Shown in pieces: positions 54,101 through 63,100 of a DNA stretch of 64,000 bases. The translations under genes were made by a program, and so were the position numbers. Positions within the stretch are counted from its first letter, which is position 1, and each line of letters starts with the position of its first letter. The stretch comes from Leptidea sinapis. Lineage: Eukaryota; Arthropoda; Insecta; Lepidoptera; Pieridae. The notes under the pieces were generated by a model that was not told where the DNA came from, made no database searches, and worked only from the letters and a program-made list of their open reading frames with translations. The DNA lies in assembly GCF_905404315.1 (NCBI RefSeq), contig NC_066291.1, forward strand, positions 11,433,501 through 11,497,500, in the 5' to 3' direction.

Positions 54101-57100
54101 CCTAATCGTATCGTCTTCTACAAACACTTCTCAAGGAATTCATATAACAGTTGTATTTTAGAGCGGAAAAAACTTTCTTTGAAAACCGCACTGTGGACGA
54201 ACGCCAGAGAAGTTCCGCAAAACATGTTTGAGGATGTTTGTCGTTTCGTTCATAGAGGATATTAAATAAAAAGCAACTTCAGTATTGAAATAGTCTATAA
54301 TTTCCGTGAAATTGGATTAAATAATATATTGTATTGGTAATTCCTTAATGAATTGGTATAGAGCATTGTCGGATATATTCAGTCATGGAGAGCCTGTGCT
54401 CTCGGGTGAGGCTGACGAAGGTTTCGTAATCGCAGAGAGCCTGACCTCCGCAGCCCCTTATTGGTAGTATCATGTCGGGACCTCCGGCTTCCGGCGCGTA
54501 AACAACCTGGAAAATAGACCTATGTAGTATTCTGGTGTCTTATTCTTGTCACACAGGTTAATAATTTTTTTTATTTAAATACGTTCTGAATTAAAAATAT
54601 AAGTATAACATATGTATATGTCACAGGTATATTGTGCCGGTAAAGCCGTGATATTATAACTATGTATTTACCGATAGAATGTCAATCGATTTCATTTCTT
54701 ACAATTTGGTCGGTCTGGTTTTAGTGACATTACAATTTTTCGGGTACACTATAGTGTACTTTGTATTTATGTTTGGTCATTATTTTTTAGTTATGTATTA
54801 GTGTAATCAACTAATTGTTATCTAATTGAATCTGTCTTTGTTCACTCGTAGGTTACGCACGTGCCGAGCGTATCGTGCCGCGGCAGCATTTTGACTCTTG
54901 TACACTACTATTTCAAATGGAAAATTGCAGACACGCTCCAATGTTTACTATTATTATTTTGCAAACTGCAAATGAAAAAAAAAAATACCAATCAGATTCG
55001 ACGTCTAACACTGCTAACTTCATTTGTAATATACCTAGATTTATTATTATATCACTATAGTTTACCCGTAACATTACAATGTCACTAAAACTAGGCTGTT
55101 AATTTGTAAGAAATGAAGTCGACTGACAATCTACCGTTAAATTATAATATCACGGCTTTTACAATATACCTACGAAATATATACGAGAATGCCAACAGCA
55201 TACAAATATCCAACAATACAAACTTTTCAGAGTTTACAACAGTACGTAAAATTTTTACTGAATTACTGAACTAGAGAAGAACACATCATTTAATCGAACT
55301 TGAAATTTCTTATTATAAAAATGGCGTCATTATAAATGATTTTTATGAGCGTTTTCATAATTGTGGAGGAATATTTCTGAAACGAGTGTTATGAAGAATA
55401 GTCTGTTTTATACAGAATTCTGCCATACATCTACCACCATAGTAACGTAAAAGTATGAGAAGATAACACAACAAAATTATAGAAATTAAAAAATTGTACT
55501 TGTTGCCAAACTATTGATAGATTTTTCGTGTTTAAAAGTGCTGAAGTCGGGAAACGACAAATTATGATTGCGAATTGATAAACCACTGAACTGTTAACCT
55601 TTATCGATATTATTATATGTTGCATAAAAATCTTAAATCACTAAAAAATAACGTTGCATACAAATGTTGTCCACAAAAATTTCGCCAAGTAAAATAACCA
55701 CAAAGTTTTAATATTGGTCAAACTCTGGAGCAACATTCAACTTATTGTATTAAAACAACGCGCCACATTACCAAAAAACTATTTCGTCCAGTGACTAAAT
55801 CTTTTCTTAACTCCAGCGATACTGTCGAACCATACTGGGGCTGGTGAACATAGAATACCCTAATTGCAGACATGAACGCTCCCACGTTATTTTCATGTCC
55901 CGAAAACAACCACAGCTTTGGCAGCTCTTCTCCATTTATAATACCAGTTGCAGCATTCAGTATCCGATCCATCAGCACTCCTGAAAGTTATTATTAATAA
56001 GTATCCAAAGTTTTTGTAGTGTTCTTTTTGAAGTTGTCCTTGTTCTTGTCGAGTAAGTAAGTATTGTATTGGGCGATGTACATGCTTTTATCTACACCCA
56101 TGCTTTTAATTCTCTATTAAAGATTCTGAAACAGTTAGCTTATTGCCAACATTAAAACATCCAATGTTCTAATAACCATTACATCATCCAAAAGAGTGTT
56201 GTAATGTTGTACTGAATTTCATAACAACACTCCTATGTTTTTTTTTATCCCTTCATGCGCAAAGAATTTACAATATACATACAGCCACATTCTTATAGCT
56301 CGATGCGTAGTACCTGTATGAATTTCAAAAAAGAACATTTTCATTTACGCGGGCTCCACACTCCCACAACGTTGCGTGCCGTAAAAAAAAAAGTAGGTTA
56401 TTCGAATCCCCGCCATTTTGCTTCGATATTTTTATTGTTTTCTTTACAAAAAATGATCGATTCATTTTAAACGCTGCAAAAGAACATTATATTCGAGTGA
56501 ATTCTAATTATTGCACTATACAAAATGTAATTTACTACTAAAATAAATAATTGTTTCATTAATACTTAGTTTATTTGTATATAATAATTAATGAATGATA
56601 TTAGGTTACTACTAGGACTCGTGTTTTAATGTTAGTAGTAAGCTAACTGTTCCAGAATCGTTTAAAGGATTCATATTCTGGGTGTAGATAAAGTCTTGTA
56701 TGCAACTGTTGATAATTAGGTATTAAAACACTCATGTGATACTATTATCACACTACATTCGAGTTTTAATACCCCTTATTACACAACAGTTGCATAAATA
56801 ACTATTACAAGGTCATGATGAGTTACCAAATTGAAAAAAATTGTTAAAGAAACGTTTGTATGGTAAAGGTTTACTATATAACCTTAATGTTTGTCAGTTC
56901 TGAAGCATACTATTTCGAGTGTATGGTACTGGTAGTTTTTATCGTTCAGTGAGTGATATTAAATCCTATTTTGAATAAAAATATTTGAATTTCATTCGTA
57001 CCTGCCGAGAGCGCTATCATTTCACTGTTGTAAAACTCGGCCGCGTATTCAATTTTAGTTATTTCCTTTATTTGTGGCATATAGTCCACTATCCACTGAG

Positions 57101-60100
57101 GTGGTGGTACCCCAACGTTTTCCTGCACGTAATAAATATTATGACGTCATTTTATTCCTCGTCTTAAGAAAAAATATTCCCAACGTCTTACCAAAGCTTG
57201 CACCAGATTGTCTAAGTAGAAAACATCTTCAGATGTTGTTATATTTGATGCGGGAAACATTTTATTAAGGTATTTATACAGTCCCTCATAAGGTTTCATC
57301 TGTTCTTGAAATTCTGGCGAAACGTAGACCTTTTCTCGAAGGCGCAGGTAGCGTTGACATTGATAATAGTATAAAAACTGAAAAAAGTCATTTCATTTAA
57401 TTATAATACGATTCAACCACAGAGCTTGTGTTGCAAAAAGTATGAAAATGTAAATGTAAAACTGAGTACGTTTTCAGTATCGCATATACTGAAAAAGTCT
57501 GAAAATTGCTTGTATTGCAAAATAAAAAACTTTCATTCTTTTAATAATGAGAATGAAGAGTCAGAAAGACAGGTGACAATATTCAGGTTAAGTCATTTTC
57601 TCTGCTTTTGATGAATAAACTTATATATTTATATATACTTATATATTTTATCTAAAGGGAGAAAACATTGCGATTTTCTTGTCTAAATTTAAGAACTATC
57701 ATCGTTTTCCTCAATATACCAACATGTCACCAGAGTACGACGGTTGAAACATCATTGAAATATCCGGGAAACTGAAAAATTTCCTTGATTCCCGATAAAC
57801 ATAGTTAATAATATTTAGTCTCGCGGTTGGTCGTACATGCGAAGACAATTTTCGATTGCATGTACTCACATCGTCGTCCTCGTACGCTGGAGTGTCGTAG
57901 GGGACCGGCTGCCAGTTCAGGTTGGGGTTCCACTTCTGTGCGGGCGTTGGTTCGAACAATGCCGCCAGCGCAGTGAGGACTGTCATTTGCGTTCGAGCGT
58001 AATTGGTCGTCTGGATATAGGTCTCGTCGGGGAGATACATCGGCGATAATATTGTGTTGTTGTAGCGATGTCTCAGGTACTGTCCCACGAGGTAAGCGCG
58101 CTGCTTTCCTTTCTGTCAAACAAATATTCAGTAATCATTATACCTACTGAAAAAAGTATAAAAAAACTTACGAAAATAACCTTGTTCAATCAGTTCAAAA
58201 CGATAACAAAAAGAAAGTGATAAAACTAATTATCAGAAAGTTTGTTTCCCTCAAGTGCCCTCACGACAGAAAATGAATATGTGTAATGTCCCTAACTTTG
58301 TCAGGCAAGTCGGAAAACATCTTGCCTTTTCAGAGTTTTGATTAGTATTAATCACTTTTATTCTCACAGCGAGTACTCTGTAAATAATAAAGTTTGAATG
58401 AATAGGATCAGTTGTTCCACTTAAAAATTTCGCAACAGCACACAATCATTAAAACAATAACCATTGTTTTATATCTAATCGATATATGTATTGTATTTCT
58501 CGGAATCGGTGCTTAACGAAATGAATGAATTTAAAAGGTAACCTTTACAGAAGCTAACGTAGATGAGACAATTAACGTACTGGCCACGGGGCAGTCGCCA
58601 TTCCGAATATTCACGCGGTGCGAACGGCGCAGCAAATTATGAGTAAAATCTTACCAATCAGAACTAAAACTAATCATAGAAAAAATTTGGAAACTGAATG
58701 GGAAATAAATACTGTCAGACTGCTTAATGTTTCCTCTTATTGTTTTGTTAGGCTTCTGTTCGCGACCTATATGATTAAGCCGTTTTTAGAACGGTTTGAA
58801 GTAATGTAGCACTTGAACAAATATTTAAAAATAGAGAATACTGATGACATTGGCCTTATTTGAATAAAAAATATTGCTCTGGGGTTGAAAACAGTCGAAC
58901 GTTTGTACGGCAAAATAGCTGCTTATGTTGTTCATACAAATACGTATTTAAGAGGAAACTCTTAATTACGTGTGGATTTTTGAGGGGGAGAAACCGGTCT
59001 AGCCAATTTTCACCTCCGGGAAGATGCTATTAAGAGAGATATAACTCCGCCGTCTTCCAGACGTCTCTCTCTTTCTGCACAAGAATGTTCATCTCATTCA
59101 TTATTTTGCAACAAACTCCTTACATATACCAGGTAAAGCTGTATCGTCCAGGTACTGGGTGTATCTCATTGAACTAAGGCAAAGTCGGCCGAACCACTCT
59201 TATATTGGAGTCATCATGCAGTAGCATATAAGAGTGTAGAAGTGAGGGAATGAATTAGTTCGATTCTTTTGTATTCTATGTTCAACTTACGTTTGTTAAA
59301 GCTTTCTTTCCGTATGGAAAGTATATCTCATCGTTGTAATGCTCTTTTGATGGGAATTTGTCCAGTTCATCTTGATCTGGGGTTCGATCTCCGTGTCTAA
59401 AAACCTATAACATCATGGTATAATATACTGTAAACTCGATATCTTGTTAAAGTGTGTGTGCTTATGTACGCATACAACAAGTTATAGTTCTTTAACGTAA
59501 CAACACAAAAAACCTTAAAAGTTATTATTCCTCGTGTTATTTTACGCGTGTATAAAGAACAATATTGTAAAAAAGGTATTAAATACAGCCAATTAAAATA
59601 TTATTGTACCGCAAAATGTAGTTGGTTAACGTTAATATAAATTCTTATTATTAAATTATTTAAAACATATTTGTCTTGAATTTCTAATGAAAGAAATGAT
59701 ATTTTATTGGAGTTCCGTAGCCAAATGGCAAAAAACAGAACCCTTACAGATTCTTCATGTCTGTCTGTCTGTCCGTGCATATCACCGCCACTTTTTTCCA
59801 AAACTATATGCACTATACTGTTGTAAGTTGGTAAGTGGTGGTATTCTGTGAACCGCATTAACATTTTCACACAAAAATAGAAAAACTACAATAAATTTTG
59901 GGAGTTCCCCATACTTAGAACTGAAACTCATATTTTTTTTTCATCTAACGTTTCGTACGGATTGTTTTAGGGACTTCAAATTATCTTGGTGTTTAGACAA
60001 AGACGTACTCTAAAACTGACCATAAATCATAACCAGCGGATTAAGGTCGGGACTATACGACGGCCAGTCTTCAATCCAATCCGTACGCAGTGAAGAATTT

Positions 60101-63100
60101 TCCCATGGAAAGAATGCGTGCTTCTATTGATAACTGGGCTCAACGTTTAAATGACTGTTTTGCAGCCAATGGAGACCACTTCGATATGATATTTACAATA
60201 GAATTTTTATTCTTTGTTTCAGTTATTTATGGCAAAAATAATAATTCCAATTTTCTATTAAATTAAATGATTTAATAAAAAGTTTCATAGGGTTATTTAA
60301 GAGACAATTCATACAGATTAAAGTATAGAGACATACCACAAACGCTGCTAACAGGACAGTATTGGCTAGAAGACGATCCTTATCCACGGCGATAGCTGGT
60401 TCTGAAGTGGTTCCGGGCAGAGGTTCGGTGCCTTCGCATAGCACCAATGCTAGTAGTATAAACAGAATAAGGAACCGCATCATGTGAACTATTATTTTCT
60501 ACATAATGAACAATACGCTAGCACGAACTGAGTTCGACTGGCATACATGTTAGTATAGTTTATCTTATATGTAGATAGATGCATCGTAGAGTGTCGAGCG
60601 TAATACTTGTAATTGAATGCGAAATAAATGTTAGCTATCCTAAGAGGAAGGACTCTATAACACGAAAATTGATATATTTTTAAAACTTCAAACAAAAATT
60701 TCTGAGTATGATTATTTTAATTTCTTATGTCCTAGCTAGTATAAATTGGATTATTATTTTAGAATAAAATTTACGTTATCCTTATTGGAATGTTATTTTC
60801 TAGACACTAACGGCCGTTTTCAATAACCTATCTAACCTTCTATTCTATTCGTTCTAGTAGCTTCTGTAGAAGGAGCACCACAACTCGCCAATGTCACGTT
60901 TCAGTAGACCACCAAGCTTAGAGTGTATCATTTGATCGGTGTTAACGAATTTACAAGTGATTATAGTAATAACCCGTGCCCAGGATCAAAACAGATTTAT
61001 TTTCTTATTATACCTGAAACTAATATACATGTTGTTAGATTATAATGGACAAACACTGATAGTATTATTTATATAAAACATTTGTTGTGTTTGTTAGAAC
61101 TTAATATTATTTTATTTAATATATTTACAAAAGGAGTGAAAACGAAGGTGAGGAGGCATTTCATGGTGGTAGGACGGGGGATTTCAGGAGGTTTAAAATT
61201 GTACGAGGAAGACTTCATTAAAGGGCAATTAAAGAACAAATGGTCTACATTTCCCTCGTCAAGTCCACAGTCACATAGAGAATGATCTCTAATTTGTGTG
61301 GCTAGGAATACTGGAGTGCAAGAGTGGTTTAAGCTTAACCGGCAAACTGTTGATATTATTGATTTATTGGGGAACTTACTAGACGTAGACAAAACTATCC
61401 TTTAACTCTTACTTACATTTCAATAACCTATTGACAGATAGCATTGGACTATAACTGTATTGGACATAGCTATGGATAGATAACATCTTGTCATTAAACG
61501 GTGACAGTATAAGGTATCCGTAAGTTAAACTAAGGGTAGATAGGTTATTGAAAACGGCCGTAAAGCAGCAATTGTAGAAAAGATTCAAATAATTTTTAAG
61601 CCAACAAAAACTACAAAATCCACCATTTAATTGCGCTTGAGTGAATAGAAATTTCATTTTTGGTTTGCCATATGAATCCTCTTAAATGGTTTTAAATATA
61701 AGTTTTCAATACCAATACTTCTTGTTTCTTTTTCAATACCTTCAGTCCCATCTCACAATATTGTGATTCTCATGAGCTGGGGATACTTTCTCTAAGTGAT
61801 ACAAAATAGAAATAACAAAACGTTTAATGAACTCATCTGAGCGGTATAAATATCATCAGCTGTAATGTTTTTATCTAGTTTATTTAAATAAAATACTTCC
61901 TTTTATTTTTATCACTATATAGTATTAAACAAAGTCGCTTTCTCTGTCCCTATATGCTTAAATCTTTAAAACTACGCAAAGGATTTTGATGCGGTTTTTT
62001 TTAATAGATAGAGTGATTGAAGAGGAAGGTTTAAATGTATAATAACATCCATTAAATAGTGGAGAAATACTGTTATTTTGGAGGTTTCTAGTGTGATGTC
62101 GAAAATAATTATTTTTACTTCCCTACGATATTTATCAAAATAATGTACTAAGTATTGTACACATTGAAAAGGTCTACAGAAAACTCCGCTATGGTATATG
62201 TCTATCTCTTATGGATGTCCCACAATAACTTTTTTTTGTCATTTACTTTTTACGACAAGTAATGGCTAATTTTCGAAGCGATTTTAACCAATACAGCATT
62301 AATCCTTATCTAATTAAATACCTCAAATACATTGTTGATTTAATATAGATCTATATGGCCGTTTACAGCATATGATTTAAATGAATATTTGCGAAGATAT
62401 TACAGATTTAAAAATTGCGGTAAAACCTATAAAATAGCGCTGTAATATATTAATAGTTGTAAAAATAAAATAAATAGGTAAAAATGTTAAAAGTAAATAA
62501 GTAAAAATGTAGTGTATGAATTTAGATATTCCAAAGATAGCAAGAAATCTTCATGGTTTAGGGAAAGAAGAATTGTTTTACTCTAAATTTAACGCGTGCG
62601 GGCCACAGGCAGTAATGAATAAATCAAAACTACTGGATCGATTTTAATCATTTTTTCAGTGAGTGACATGGGCTATATATTTTATACCCGTGCGAAGCCG
62701 GAGCGAGCCGCTAGTAATAAATAATAACAAACATGTAACTTACGCAAAAACCTAATGTAATAAGTACCTAATGCTTACGTGTACTTACTTACACGTGTAG
62801 AATACATCTACGTTTAATCTTTTAAAAAGTATTTTATTTAATTAATGTTTAACACTCGCGTTAGTCAAAGTAAATACATTGATCTAGTATTGAAATATGG
62901 AGTTTGACGGATTTAAATTTATTTGTGGTGCAAAGTTGCGTCAATATATTATCATTATAAGCATATTATGCTATTTGATTTTTTTTTATGACAATAAGGG
63001 ACGAGACGAGCAGGATGTTCAGTTTATGGCATTTGATACGCCCTGCCCATAACAATGCAATGTCGCTCAGGATTCTCGAAAAACCCAAAAGTTCTGCGCA

